From Bacillus sp. V3B (lineage in GTDB: Bacteria; Bacillota; Bacilli; Bacillales; Cytobacillaceae), in assembly GCF_024494465.1 (NCBI RefSeq), contig NZ_JAETXM010000010.1, positions 1 to 64,000 of the forward strand: DNA of 64,000 bases, read 5' to 3'. Numbering within the stretch: the first letter of the stretch is position 1; each line of letters opens with the position of its first letter. The translations under genes were made by a program, and so were the position numbers. The notes below the pieces were generated by a model that saw only the letters and a list, made by a program, of their open reading frames with translations, was not told the origin of the DNA and did not search any database. Shown here one piece after another: positions 35,882 through 43,633 of this stretch.

Positions 35882-36091
35882 AAACAATTTCCGTATCTTC
35901 CAAGCTGTTTTCTCACCGATACCGTCAATTTCTTCGAGATTCTCCAACAGTTGGACCACATTTTCTATATCTGATTTTCGTTGCTCAGATGCTCCTTGGC
36001 TATAGCCTGAATGCCACGCCTGCATGATGTGCGGATCTAAGGGAGAAGGAGCGACAACCTTCTGCTCCCTTTTTCTAAGCGCTTTTCCCAT
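35861..36091 (-). CDS. Small helix-hairpin-helix phage protein
   Basis: The 76-residue product ends EIDGIGEKTAWKIRKLFLDLFG, a helix-hairpin-helix DNA-binding motif. ATG at 36091 follows GAAGGGG by about 8 nt and overlaps the stop of the next small gene upstream (TAATG). Probably a DNA-metabolism accessory. Confidence 0.65.
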   Translation of the reverse strand: MGKALRKREQKVVAPSPLDPHIMQAWHSGYSQGASEQRKSDIENVVQLLENLEEIDGIGEKTAWKIRKLFLDLFGN

Positions 36092-36204
36092 TAAAGTAGC
36101 CCCTTCCCCCCAAGAAGGTTTTTCCACGCTTGATTAAGTCGCTCTTTTTTCATCTGTCTAATTGACTTTTTCAACCGCCTTTTCTGCTTATCTTTATTAA
36201 TCAT
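36091..36204 (-). CDS. 37-aa basic phage protein
   Basis: The product reads MINKDKQKRRLKKSIRQ and ends NLLGGKGLL. It fills the gap between two early genes and its stop overlaps the next start (TAATG), which supports translation. GGGGTGAA lies upstream of the ATG. Too short to assign. Confidence 0.5.
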   Translation of the reverse strand: MINKDKQKRRLKKSIRQMKKERLNQAWKNLLGGKGLL

Positions 36205-36209
36205 TTCGT

Positions 36210-36383
36210 TCACCCCAATTCCTTTAATCGTGTTTCTATTTCAGACAGCCATTCTGGTTGTTTTAAATCAATTGTTAGTGCGGCCAACGATAGTAATTGT
36301 TCTTTATCCAATACAATATCTACATTCATTCGATCATTTCCGAAAAGACTATCATAGTAACGATCCGTGTAGTTCTTTTCCAT
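36210..36383 (-). CDS. Small phage protein, unknown
   Basis: The 57-residue product contains MNVDIVLDKEQLLSLAALTIDL and EWLSEIETRLKEL. ATG at 36383 follows GGAGGGG by 6 nt. No family named with confidence. Confidence 0.6.
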   Translation of the reverse strand: MEKNYTDRYYDSLFGNDRMNVDIVLDKEQLLSLAALTIDLKQPEWLSEIETRLKELG

Positions 36384-36473
36384 CGCCAGCCCCTCCATTT
36401 ATAGATTAATAGAACATCTAATATAACTTTTTGAAAATTATCTAATATGGTATAATAGATATGAGGTGATACT

Positions 36474-37250
36474 ATGAAAAAACAAGTTATGATTGTTTGT
36501 TCGATGTGCGAAAAATCAACACCAAGAACTTCTAACGGAAACCAAAAATATTGCCCGGAATGTCGCGTTATAGCTAGTAATGAAAGAAAACGCAAGCATT
36601 ACATAAAAACTTATCCAAACCCATATCCAACTCCAAAATTCACTAAATGCTCTGTATGCGATAGCCATTTTTCATCTACTTTTAACGATGTTCCTTATTG
36701 CAACAAACATTATTTGAGAATGTACGCCAACGGCACATTAGAACCTACCGAACGAAAAAGAAACAGATTTACAATCAACGATGGTATTGTCACCATGCAC
36801 ACGAATAAAGGAGAGCCATTTATTATTGACGAAATTGATCTTGATAAAATTTCTGGTAGTACATGGTGCTTTAATCGTAGTGGTCGGTACTTAGTTGCAA
36901 ACAGAAACAAGAAAATCGTAAGGCTTCATAGAATGATATTGGATGTTGACGATCCCAAACTTATCGTTGACCATATCAACGGTGATACAAGCGATAACAG
37001 AAGATGTAACTTACGAATCACTTCTAACAAAAACAACGTAAGAAACTCACGTCCTAGCAAAAATAACTCTACTAACTATCCTGGCGTTGATAAAAGACCT
37101 TCCGGTAAATATCGCGCTAGAATAACCGTTAATCGAAAAGAAATCCTTTTAGGTACTTTTGATACTTTGGAAGAAGCTATTCAAGTTAGAAAAAATGCTG
37201 AAAATAAGTATTTTGGAGATTACGCTCCATCTAAAGGTGTCTTAAAATGA
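36474..37250 (+). CDS. HNH-AP2 homing-type endonuclease
   Basis: The 258-residue product has two N-terminal CxxC zinc pairs (CSMC/CPEC and CSVC/C). An HNH nuclease core follows (VRLHRMILDVDDPKLIVDHINGDTSDNRRCNLRI type), then an AP2 DNA-binding domain (YPGVDKRPSGKYRARITVNRKEILLGTF). GAGGTG precedes the ATG. It runs against the early operon and its end overlaps rusA by 31 nt. Selfish DNA cutters of this type insert freely in phage genomes. Confidence 0.88.
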   Translation: MKKQVMIVCSMCEKSTPRTSNGNQKYCPECRVIASNERKRKHYIKTYPNPYPTPKFTKCSVCDSHFSSTFNDVPYCNKHYLRMYANGTLEPTERKRNRFTINDGIVTMHTNKGEPFIIDEIDLDKISGSTWCFNRSGRYLVANRNKKIVRLHRMILDVDDPKLIVDHINGDTSDNRRCNLRITSNKNNVRNSRPSKNNSTNYPGVDKRPSGKYRARITVNRKEILLGTFDTLEEAIQVRKNAENKYFGDYAPSKGVLK

Positions 37251-37657
37251 CACCTTTTTATTTTCACTTCTGTTCTAGGATCTTCAGAATATCGCTTTGA
37301 TAGCTTTAATTCGCACACCAATTTGTCATCTTTATAAATTATTCCAGTCATTCCATCCATTACTGATTTTGCATAGTTATCAATATCACTTTTTACAGCT
37401 GGCAAAACATCTCCCGCAATCGCCTGTTGTTTTTTCTTTTTATTCCAACTGCCTGGTATTTCTCTATGAAATTCCAATTCGAGAGATATTGGCTCATCAA
37501 TCAAATCAGGAAGCACTAATTTCCTACACACCAATTTCACGTATTCCTTGTAATTTCGTGATTTTTCAGGATCGTGCATGTGTATTTTTCCTTTTTTTAT
37601 TGAAGCTCTTGGTCTGCCTTGCGCAACAGGATCACCAGGAATAGTAAACTTAATCAT
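37220..37657 (-). CDS. rusA: RusA-family Holliday junction resolvase
   Basis: The 145-residue product starts MIKFTIPGDPVAQGRPRAS and carries the catalytic KSDIDNYAKSVMDGM and DDKLV acid motifs. It resolves recombination intermediates made by the RecT/YqaJ system encoded upstream. Its start overlaps the preceding small gene by 8 nt. The HNH gene intrudes on its last 31 nt without breaking it. Confidence 0.9.
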   Translation of the reverse strand: MIKFTIPGDPVAQGRPRASIKKGKIHMHDPEKSRNYKEYVKLVCRKLVLPDLIDEPISLELEFHREIPGSWNKKKKQQAIAGDVLPAVKSDIDNYAKSVMDGMTGIIYKDDKLVCELKLSKRYSEDPRTEVKIKRCHFKTPLDGA

Positions 37658-37811
37658 TTCCCTTACCTTCTTTCAGGTAATCATCTATTTTGATTTGTCC
37701 TTCAGGAGGCTCATTTTCAGCTTCTGACAGCTTTCTCGCACAAACGGGACCTTATTCCTTTCTCAATGCTTTTTTACTCTTTAACGGGCGATTGCACACT
37801 GGACAGTTCAT
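37650..37811 (-). pseudogene. DUF6011-like zinc protein with a nonsense codon
   Basis: The frame reads MNCPVCNRPLKSKKALRKE, TAA (37752-37754), then GPVCARKLSEAE and a tail to the rusA start. CxxC followed by GPVCAR is the DUF6011 pattern, where the residue at the stop is usually aromatic, so one base (TAC/TAT to TAA) explains the break. Both ends overlap neighbours (TGATG upstream), showing this was a normal operon member. Confidence 0.6.
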
Positions 37812-38509
37812 CAATAACCACTATCCTGTCTTGCATGATTCACAGCATTTTTAGAAAAGTACGCTTCTTCGACCTGCTCCTCAGTAAAGTTAAAACCAAC
37901 AAGACCAATTGCTATGAACAGGAACCATGCAGTTTTGAAGAGATATTCTTGTCGTGAAAGTCCTATTGCTCTAGCAATCTTCTCGAACGGTTCATTCTTA
38001 TCGCTTGAACTTTTTTCAAAAATAGATTTAGATAACCAATAATTCATTTCTAGGAAAATACCTGTTAAACCACCGTCAAAACCTTCTTCTCTCGTTTCCT
38101 CGATGTCTTCTTCGTAAATATAAAGAGTGTCTTGCCATCCCTTTTGATTAGCAATAGACAAGAAGAAGTGAAGTGAATCGACGTATTCTTCAAGTAGTGG
38201 ATTATGGAAATGGACACCGCACCCATCACATTCATCGCAAAATGTTCTACCTCTTAATGGGGCTTTCATGTTCAACATCCCCTGTCCATCACACTTTTTG
38301 CATACATCATCTGGGTTGGGAACAAAAGTCCTCGGCTCCTGATCATTACTCCAATGCTTAAACCATCTACCTTCATTCGCAAATTCAGCTAATTCAACTT
38401 GCAAGGCTAATACAGTATTCGGAAAAAGATCTTGTCCTTCCAAATTTTTTTCAGCGGTAATCCGATCATCAAGCACCTTTTGCATTTCTAACATTTTTTC
38501 GATATTCAC
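37811..38509 (-). CDS. dUTP diphosphatase (all-alpha) with inserted zinc finger
   Basis: An all-alpha dUTPase keeps dUTP low for phage DNA synthesis. LQVELAEFANEGRWFKHWSND and EYVDSLHFFLSIANQKGW are the two metal/nucleotide blocks. Between them lies an insert of about 40 residues with CKKCDGQG and CDECDGCG, a DnaJ-type zinc finger not part of the basic fold. GTG at 38509 follows GGAGGATGCACA. Confidence 0.85.
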   Translation of the reverse strand: MNIEKMLEMQKVLDDRITAEKNLEGQDLFPNTVLALQVELAEFANEGRWFKHWSNDQEPRTFVPNPDDVCKKCDGQGMLNMKAPLRGRTFCDECDGCGVHFHNPLLEEYVDSLHFFLSIANQKGWQDTLYIYEEDIEETREEGFDGGLTGIFLEMNYWLSKSIFEKSSSDKNEPFEKIARAIGLSRQEYLFKTAWFLFIAIGLVGFNFTEEQVEEAYFSKNAVNHARQDSGY

Positions 38510-38609
38510 TGTGCATCCTCCGTTCCAATTCCAACAGGGCAACTACTCTATGCTCTGTATATCTAGCTAAATACTGAAGCTGATTTAAATTTTCTTTTCT
38601 GAAATTCAC
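38469..38609 (-). CDS. 46-aa early phage protein
   Basis: The product reads MNFRKENLNQLQYLARYTEH and ends in a basic helix. GTG start overlaps the stop of the upstream gene (GTGA) and GGAG lies about 10 nt before it; its 3' end overlaps the dUTPase start by 41 nt. Unknown function. Confidence 0.45.
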   Translation of the reverse strand: MNFRKENLNQLQYLARYTEHRVVALLELERRMHSEYRKNVRNAKGA

Positions 38610-38971
38610 GCTTCCATCTCCTGCGCTTTTTGCAAACCATACAACTCTAAATTTTCAAGTAATTCACGATAATCATCTTTTCTTTTGATTTCCAATGCGT
38701 GCTTAATATCTTTTTTCGTGACTCCACGCTCAATTAACACGATTACATCCGATCTTTTCATATCAGGCCCTTTATCTAAGATGTGCTTAAATCTTTCAGC
38801 TGGCGGTCGATCAACGTACGACCTGAGTTGAGTAAGCTCTTTGTAGATATCACATCCACCACACATTCTTTTTGTTTCAGTAACACTTCTAAAGTTTGAT
38901 GTGTTATTTGGACAACCTTTGCAAGAGTCTAATAGTTTACAGATTCTTAATCTGATTGATTTTTTATTCAT
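38606..38971 (-). CDS. Zinc-finger-domain early phage protein
   Basis: The 121-residue product has CKLLDSC, CKGC and CGGC in its first 45 residues, likely one zinc site, followed by a helical basic part. AAGGGCGG precedes the ATG at 38971. Such proteins are frequent beside replication genes of Bacillus phages. Confidence 0.65.
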   Translation of the reverse strand: MNKKSIRLRICKLLDSCKGCPNNTSNFRSVTETKRMCGGCDIYKELTQLRSYVDRPPAERFKHILDKGPDMKRSDVIVLIERGVTKKDIKHALEIKRKDDYRELLENLELYGLQKAQEMEA

Positions 38972-38975
38972 GTAT

Positions 38976-39182
38976 TTACCGCCCTTCTGCCAATTGGGCA
39001 ACAGATAGTTCTGCTTTTATAGTTGCGTAATCAAGAGACTCTAAATCCTCTCCTGACCTTGATTTTGTGACGTTCAACTTATGCAGTTCATCGATGAAGA
39101 TTAAGCGTTTATAGTCTGATAAGGAATGACCAGGATACATATTTTTGAGAATATTTTTTCGCTTTTTGTTTCCAGCTCCCAT
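38976..39182 (-). CDS. Small early phage protein, unknown
   Basis: The 68-residue product is basic at its N-terminus (MGAGNKKRKNILKNMYPG) and acidic at the end. It is spaced by a few nt from both neighbours in the early operon. No family recognised. Confidence 0.55.
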   Translation of the reverse strand: MGAGNKKRKNILKNMYPGHSLSDYKRLIFIDELHKLNVTKSRSGEDLESLDYATIKAELSVAQLAEGR

Positions 39183-39184
39183 CT

Positions 39185-39361
39185 TCAGGCTCCTTTCATC
39201 ATCTTTTTAGCATTTATTTCTGCAACTTCTTTATAAATCGCTAATAATTTAGCTCGATGTTCTTCTGGTGGTGTTGGCTCACAATTCGGGCATGCATCAT
39301 ATCGAACCGAATAACTATCTCGTCTAAGAACAACATGTCTACCTTCGCAAATCTCACACAT
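39185..39361 (-). CDS. Small zinc-ribbon protein
   Basis: The 58-residue product has CEIC and CPNC, a four-cysteine zinc ribbon, then a helix. ATG at 39361 follows GGTAGGTG. Lies between dnaC and the small unknown gene; may help nucleic-acid binding. Confidence 0.6.
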   Translation of the reverse strand: MCEICEGRHVVLRRDSYSVRYDACPNCEPTPPEEHRAKLLAIYKEVAEINAKKMMKGA

Positions 39362-39362
39362 T

Positions 39363-40310
39363 TTAAGCACCTACCAATCTATGATTTAATACTTTTCGAT
39401 CACCTTTGATGACGACTGTAAAGTCTTGGCACATTTGATAAATACGAGTACCCAGTGCCTCGTCCACATCTACCAGTTCGTCCACAGTAAGTTCGGATGA
39501 GATGAGAATAGGTTTATGATTCAAGTATCTGTAATTGATGACTGCATATGTTTGTTCGATTTGCCAATCGGTTGCTCTTGGCTTTCTTTCGCGTCCTGTT
39601 GGTTTAAAAAGATCATCCATGAAAAGAACATCTACCTGCTTCATTCGTTCTAATTTGGCTTCCAGTTTGTCAAAATCGTCTTTCAAATCGTTGAATCCTT
39701 CGACGTAAGGGAAATATAGGACTGGCACATTCAGACGGTTGATTAAATTATTTGCAATGGCCGTCAACAAATGAGTCTTCCCTGCACCTGGTTGCCCTAG
39801 CAATGCGGTGCTGTTCGCTCGTTCATCATGAATGGTTTCGAACGCCTTTAGATAAGCCATAGCACAATCTCTAATATCACTTATGATTTGTGGTTTTCCA
39901 TCGGTCAAAAAGTTTTTAAAACCTAGATTTCGAAACTCTTCGGTGATCTCGCTAGCTTTCATCAGCTTTTTGGTTTTTATTTGCGCACTGCATTCGCATT
40001 TTTTAGAGTAAGTATCTCTCCATTCCCAAGAGCTTTCAGGAGAACATACCTTGCCAGCTAAAAAATCATCTTCCGAGACCACACTTTCGGGTACTAAACG
40101 AGTTTCTAAAGAACCGTTAACCATTCTTGAATCCACTTGCCAAACGGTGTCTTTGTGAACCCTATAAATAATCACCATTCTGTCCTGGCACTTCAGGCAC
40201 TGATACCTTTTTTCTTCCAAGCCATCCAACTTGTCCACCTGTGATTGAGTCATCTTTTGCTGGCTCTTTTTTCTGAGGCCTTCCAGTATTTCGCTGATTG
40301 ACTTTGCCAT
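39363..40310 (-). CDS. DnaC/DnaI-type helicase loader ATPase
   Basis: The 315-residue product has an N-terminal zinc region (CLKCQD, CECSA) and an AAA+ core with Walker A LLGQPGAGKTHLL and Walker B VLFMDDLF. It should load the host replicative helicase at the phage origin. GGAGGATACC precedes the ATG. Its first 149 nt overlap the end of the initiator gene in another frame. Confidence 0.9.
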   Translation of the reverse strand: MAKSISEILEGLRKKSQQKMTQSQVDKLDGLEEKRYQCLKCQDRMVIIYRVHKDTVWQVDSRMVNGSLETRLVPESVVSEDDFLAGKVCSPESSWEWRDTYSKKCECSAQIKTKKLMKASEITEEFRNLGFKNFLTDGKPQIISDIRDCAMAYLKAFETIHDERANSTALLGQPGAGKTHLLTAIANNLINRLNVPVLYFPYVEGFNDLKDDFDKLEAKLERMKQVDVLFMDDLFKPTGRERKPRATDWQIEQTYAVINYRYLNHKPILISSELTVDELVDVDEALGTRIYQMCQDFTVVIKGDRKVLNHRLVGA

Positions 40311-41076
40311 GATCAGGTATCCTCCTTTTTGCTAACTTTTTAGCTTCTTCTCTTGCTTCAATGGCTTCGTAATGATCAAGAATATATTTTTCGCAGTATC
40401 CAAAAGCCTTGATGCTTCCCTTTGGATTTCGCTTTTTGTATTCTTCAAAGCACTGTTCTAGCAATTTGATTATTTGTACGGGCGGCACCGCACGGGCGAT
40501 AATCTGGGCGATTGCTTCATAGTCCTTTGTGGTAGGGTAAACAACTTTACCCTCTTGCATGGTTCGTAAATCAATATACTTTTCGGCAATGAGATCAACT
40601 GGGTCGATTTCTTTAGTATTAGTAGTAGTATTATTTATCTTTGTAATATCTTTATTAGAGTGGACATTTTTGTCCACCTGACTGGACGTTTTTGTCCACT
40701 CTGGACTGGACAATTCTGTCTCATCTGTTTCAGACTGGACATTTTTGTCCACTCTCTTTTTATTGAACTTTTTAGAGTTTTTTACGGTAATAATGTGTCC
40801 ATAGGGAGCTCTAGTCACTTTGATATATTCATATTTTTCTAGGTCGTCCAACCATCTTTGTACCGTTCTTTCGCTAACCCCGAATGGTTCAGCTAGCTCT
40901 TTCCGTTTTAATGGCTTATTTCCTAGTACGATGCCCCAGGTTACCCCCTCACGCTCAATTTCTTTTGTGGTGGAGCTTATACACCAAAGGAAAAGCCACA
41001 ATGCTGATCCAATCTTTTTATAATGTTCAGGCTCTAATATTCCTGAGTATGTTGGAAATGGATAACTGTCGGGCAC
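40162..41076 (-). CDS. Phage replication initiator (DnaD/O-like)
   Basis: The 304-residue product starts with a winged-helix domain (KRKELAEPFGVSERTVQRWLDDLEKYEYIKV). Next is a low-complexity middle encoded by the iteron repeats, then a helical part (YCEKYILDHYEAIEAREEAKKL). It should bind the origin lying inside its own gene and recruit the loader. GTG start. The 149-nt overlap with dnaC is long; the tail after KRRIPDHGK may be out of its original frame. Confidence 0.8.
   Translation of the reverse strand: MPDSYPFPTYSGILEPEHYKKIGSALWLFLWCISSTTKEIEREGVTWGIVLGNKPLKRKELAEPFGVSERTVQRWLDDLEKYEYIKVTRAPYGHIITVKNSKKFNKKRVDKNVQSETDETELSSPEWTKTSSQVDKNVHSNKDITKINNTTTNTKEIDPVDLIAEKYIDLRTMQEGKVVYPTTKDYEAIAQIIARAVPPVQIIKLLEQCFEEYKKRNPKGSIKAFGYCEKYILDHYEAIEAREEAKKLAKRRIPDHGKVNQRNTGRPQKKEPAKDDSITGGQVGWLGRKKVSVPEVPGQNGDYL
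40661..40751. repeat. Palindromic iterons, putative phage replication origin
   Basis: Four copies of a 16-bp palindromic unit TGGACATTTTTGTCCA lie at 40661, 40683, 40707 (degenerate) and 40736 inside the initiator gene. Iterons within the initiator coding sequence are the standard origin layout of lambda- and skin-like phages. Confidence 0.7.
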
Positions 41077-41084
41077 CGTATCAC

Positions 41085-41249
41085 CTACTCTCTAGTACAA
41101 ATTGTAAATCCATCTTTTACAGTTTTCACGACATAACCCGGATACCGACGCATATAATCTAGTACAAGTCTTTTTAAGTGTTCCTTGTCATTCGCCTGAT
41201 CGAATATCCAATCAGGCAGAACAACATTTGTTTTATATTCGCCAATCAT
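41085..41249 (-). CDS. 54-aa early phage protein
   Basis: The product reads MIGEYKTNVVLPDWIFDQAN and ends RYPGYVVKTVKDGFTICTRE. Its ATG overlaps the recT stop (ATGA) and it ends 9 nt before the initiator start. Small proteins in this place are usual in recT-type operons. Role unknown. Confidence 0.65.
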   Translation of the reverse strand: MIGEYKTNVVLPDWIFDQANDKEHLKRLVLDYMRRYPGYVVKTVKDGFTICTRE

Positions 41250-42073
41250 TCAAAATCAATCTCAGCTTGATCTAATGCAGATGGTTTTTCTTCTTCGCTT
41301 GTTGAATAATCTGTGACATCGATAACGTCGCTCATATCATCGCTAATTTCATTTTTAATAGTAGAGTCTGCTTCAACTGATTTTTGCACCTCAATCGATT
41401 TTGGAGCATATTTCAGTACTTCCTTTAAAACCGTTTTCTTCGCCATTGCGTCATAATTTGTTTTCCAAGGACTTGTCCATCCTTTTTGTACCGCCTGACT
41501 AAATTTCTTAGCATGATGATCGATTCGTTCTCGTGTCCAGTAAACAAAGTCATAACCGCCATTTTTAAGGTGATAGACTGCATAATATCCAATCGGTTCA
41601 CCTGTTGGGATTGGCGCTGGCTTATGAATTGAATCCTTTGTCAGACCATAATGAAATTCGAATTCGTCATTCTCATAAACTTCATGAGCGTAAATTGCTT
41701 TATATTGACCACTTCGAACCGCTAGATCGATGAGTCCTTTATAAGAAAGCTGAAACTGTACTTGCTTCCCATACGGAATTAAGTACGCTTGCCCTAGTCC
41801 TGTATTTGGTTCTACTCCCAGTTGAGCTGATTGCATAATGGCTGCTAAGAAAGACATTTGATCACATTCAAGCAATTTTGGTGTTGTTCTAACTGCTGTT
41901 AAAGCAATACGAGCCATCCGATCAGCGTCCATATGTTTAGGTAACGCTCTTTGGATTTCAGGTCCCATTCTTTTTAATAGAGAATTGAGAGATTGTTCAG
42001 GTGAAACAGTCTTTTTCACACCGCCAGAAGTTTTATTTGCTAGTTGATTTTTTACATCAGAATTTGTAGCCAT
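41246..42073 (-). CDS. recT: RecT single-strand annealing recombinase
   Basis: The 275-residue product carries the RecT core: LLECDQMSFLAAIMQSAQLGVEPNTGLGQAYLIPYG type block, FQLSYKGLIDLAVRSG, and MAKKTVLKEVLKYAPKS. It anneals complementary strands made by the neighbouring exonuclease, from which it is separated by 3 nt. The acidic tail is typical. Confidence 0.94.
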   Translation of the reverse strand: MATNSDVKNQLANKTSGGVKKTVSPEQSLNSLLKRMGPEIQRALPKHMDADRMARIALTAVRTTPKLLECDQMSFLAAIMQSAQLGVEPNTGLGQAYLIPYGKQVQFQLSYKGLIDLAVRSGQYKAIYAHEVYENDEFEFHYGLTKDSIHKPAPIPTGEPIGYYAVYHLKNGGYDFVYWTRERIDHHAKKFSQAVQKGWTSPWKTNYDAMAKKTVLKEVLKYAPKSIEVQKSVEADSTIKNEISDDMSDVIDVTDYSTSEEEKPSALDQAEIDFE

Positions 42074-42076
42074 TAT

Positions 42077-42994
42077 TTATTTATTTCCCCCTTGTTTAAC
42101 CGCGAATTTACGGTAACTAGATTGTTTCGTGAATCTTTTATGAAGGTCAGGATATTCCTCAGAAAAACGTTTACTGTCAAAACGATTTGATGTGATGGAT
42201 TTCCAAGTGATTAACCGATCCCCAACAACCGCTTTTTCGTTTTCCTCCATGAGTGCTTTGATTTTGTTCTCATATTCCTTTTTCTGTGTTTCCAATTGCT
42301 TCAGATCCTTGTTTATTTGCTCTAAAGCATCCAACATAGTGCTGGTATCAGGAGGTAGTGATATTTCAGTATCCGGGATAGCTACTGGATACAAAGCCTT
42401 TAACAAATCACCTGAAGCTTCTGAACCATCAAATGCCGGTGGGATTTGTTTTAAAACGTGTTCTTCCCAGAAGTTCTTTTCAATATCAATTAGGTATTGA
42501 ATCAACTCTTCATCGCGTTCCACTTTCTTATAAACGAACTTGTTACCCCCGATAAGAACAGCAATCCACCAAACTTTATACCCCGTAACCGCCATATAGT
42601 GCTGACATTGAAGCAGATAAGAAGCTGGAATATCTTCTCCTTCCCATTGGTCTTTCAGGTACTCAGAAGCTGTCTTGCATTCTAGTCCTTCCTTTGTACC
42701 AACAATTAACCGATCTACATTTGCTAACATGAATGGATATTCAGGATGTTTAAGCATGGCGTTTCTTTTTCTAACCTTTAACCCAGTACGTTTAGAAAAT
42801 TCTTGAGCCACAATATCTTCCATCACAGTTCCCCAATATGCCGCTTCCCCTGCAATATCTTCATCCGGTGCCTGTCCTGTTTTATCTAAATAAACACCAA
42901 TTGGTGATTTCCATTTATTTAAGCCTGCAATTGCGGCTGCATCTGATCCTCCTAAACCAACCTTTCGAGCCTGCAACCAATCTTCCCGACTCAT
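42077..42994 (-). CDS. yqaJ: YqaJ-type viral recombinase exonuclease
   Basis: The 305-residue product opens with WLQARKVGLGGSDAAAIAGLNKW and has the nuclease residues in LANVDRLIVGTKEGLECKTAS, as in skin-element YqaJ and lambda exonuclease. C-terminal coiled coil from about residue 230. Partner of RecT. Confidence 0.94.
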   Translation of the reverse strand: MSREDWLQARKVGLGGSDAAAIAGLNKWKSPIGVYLDKTGQAPDEDIAGEAAYWGTVMEDIVAQEFSKRTGLKVRKRNAMLKHPEYPFMLANVDRLIVGTKEGLECKTASEYLKDQWEGEDIPASYLLQCQHYMAVTGYKVWWIAVLIGGNKFVYKKVERDEELIQYLIDIEKNFWEEHVLKQIPPAFDGSEASGDLLKALYPVAIPDTEISLPPDTSTMLDALEQINKDLKQLETQKKEYENKIKALMEENEKAVVGDRLITWKSITSNRFDSKRFSEEYPDLHKRFTKQSSYRKFAVKQGGNK

Positions 42995-43082
42995 ATCACT
43001 TGTTGAGATTAATACCTCAACCTCCCTTTACCGTCACTGCAAAATGTAGTACAATGACGGTAATCTAATATTTTTCAAACCT

Positions 43083-43109
43083 ATGACTTGTGCGCCTAAC
43101 ACAGGTCAT
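43083..43109. terminator. Hairpin between yqaI and yqaJ
   Basis: ATGACTTGTG pairs with CACAGGTCAT around a 7-nt loop, followed by TTTATTTT on the + side. A second inverted repeat (CCGTCA/TGACGG) lies at about 43030-43061. These may modulate expression of yqaJ-recT. Confidence 0.5.
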
Positions 43110-43110
43110 T

Positions 43111-43320
43111 TTATTTTGCTGTAACAAACTGAAATCCAAGTTCCTCAATCAAGTAATCTTCCAAATCATCTTCCAAGATCATTTCGCCATTCGGTAAAAG
43201 AACGATGCTATCACCTTCTAAAACTTCATTGCCGTTAATGTCACTTCCACAACACTCAGGCTGATTAAACATATTTGTATAACCAATACGTTCAATCTGG
43301 TTAATCATCGGATGTTCCAT
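43111..43320 (-). CDS. YqaI-like phage protein
   Basis: The 69-residue product has GSDINGNEVLEGDSIVLLPNG and EDDLEDYLIEELGFQF, matching the skin-element YqaI layout and position just upstream of yqaJ. GAGGTG precedes ATG 43320. Unknown role. Confidence 0.7.
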   Translation of the reverse strand: MEHPMINQIERIGYTNMFNQPECCGSDINGNEVLEGDSIVLLPNGEMILEDDLEDYLIEELGFQFVTAK

Positions 43321-43353
43321 GTATTTCACCTCTTTTCTAGCGCTTTGTTCGCA

Positions 43354-43436
43354 CTGTGAGGATCCAGAACTACCTTAATGGCATAAGGGAGAGGGAGCAG
43401 TTCTGAAACCTCACAGCAGGAACAAAAGTTCTTGCT
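43354..43436. other. Two adjacent long inverted repeats, structured 5' region of yqaI
   Basis: CTGTGAGG (43354) plus CAGAACT (43365) pair with AGTTCTG (43399) plus CCTCACAG (43409) across matched 3-nt internal loops. Directly next, AGCAGGAAC (43415) pairs with GTTCTTGCT (43428) around AAAA. On the minus strand this is the leader of yqaI-yqaJ-recT. Confidence 0.6.
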
Positions 43437-43454
43437 GCTCTATCGAAAAAATGA

Positions 43455-43540
43455 TAGAATGAAGTTGGTTATTTCGGTATTCGTTGGAATTGTTGATTCC
43501 TGTTAGCTGTGATCTGTGCGAGGATCACGGCTTTTTATTT
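43455..43540 (+). ncRNA. Candidate small RNA on the + strand
   Basis: TTGCTG (43433) and TAGAAT (43455), 16 nt apart, could be a sigma-A promoter. A terminator stem GCTGTGATC/GATCACGGC (43505-43530) with TTTTTATTTT follows. No reading frame fits between. The transcript of about 75 nt would run against the early operon. Confidence 0.4.
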
Positions 43541-43546
43541 TGTTTT

Positions 43547-43633
43547 CTATTCATGATCTAACCACCATCCCAAAAGAGCCCTTAATATTAACGCTGTTGG
43601 AATAACTCCTGCTGCAAAAACGATATATCCCAT
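43547..43633 (-). CDS. 28-aa membrane peptide
   Basis: The product MGYIVFAAGVIPTALILRA is one membrane helix plus a short tail LLGWWLDHE. Its ATG overlaps the stop of the upstream HTH gene (TAATG). Small, but the coupling makes translation plausible. Confidence 0.45.
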   Translation of the reverse strand: MGYIVFAAGVIPTALILRALLGWWLDHE

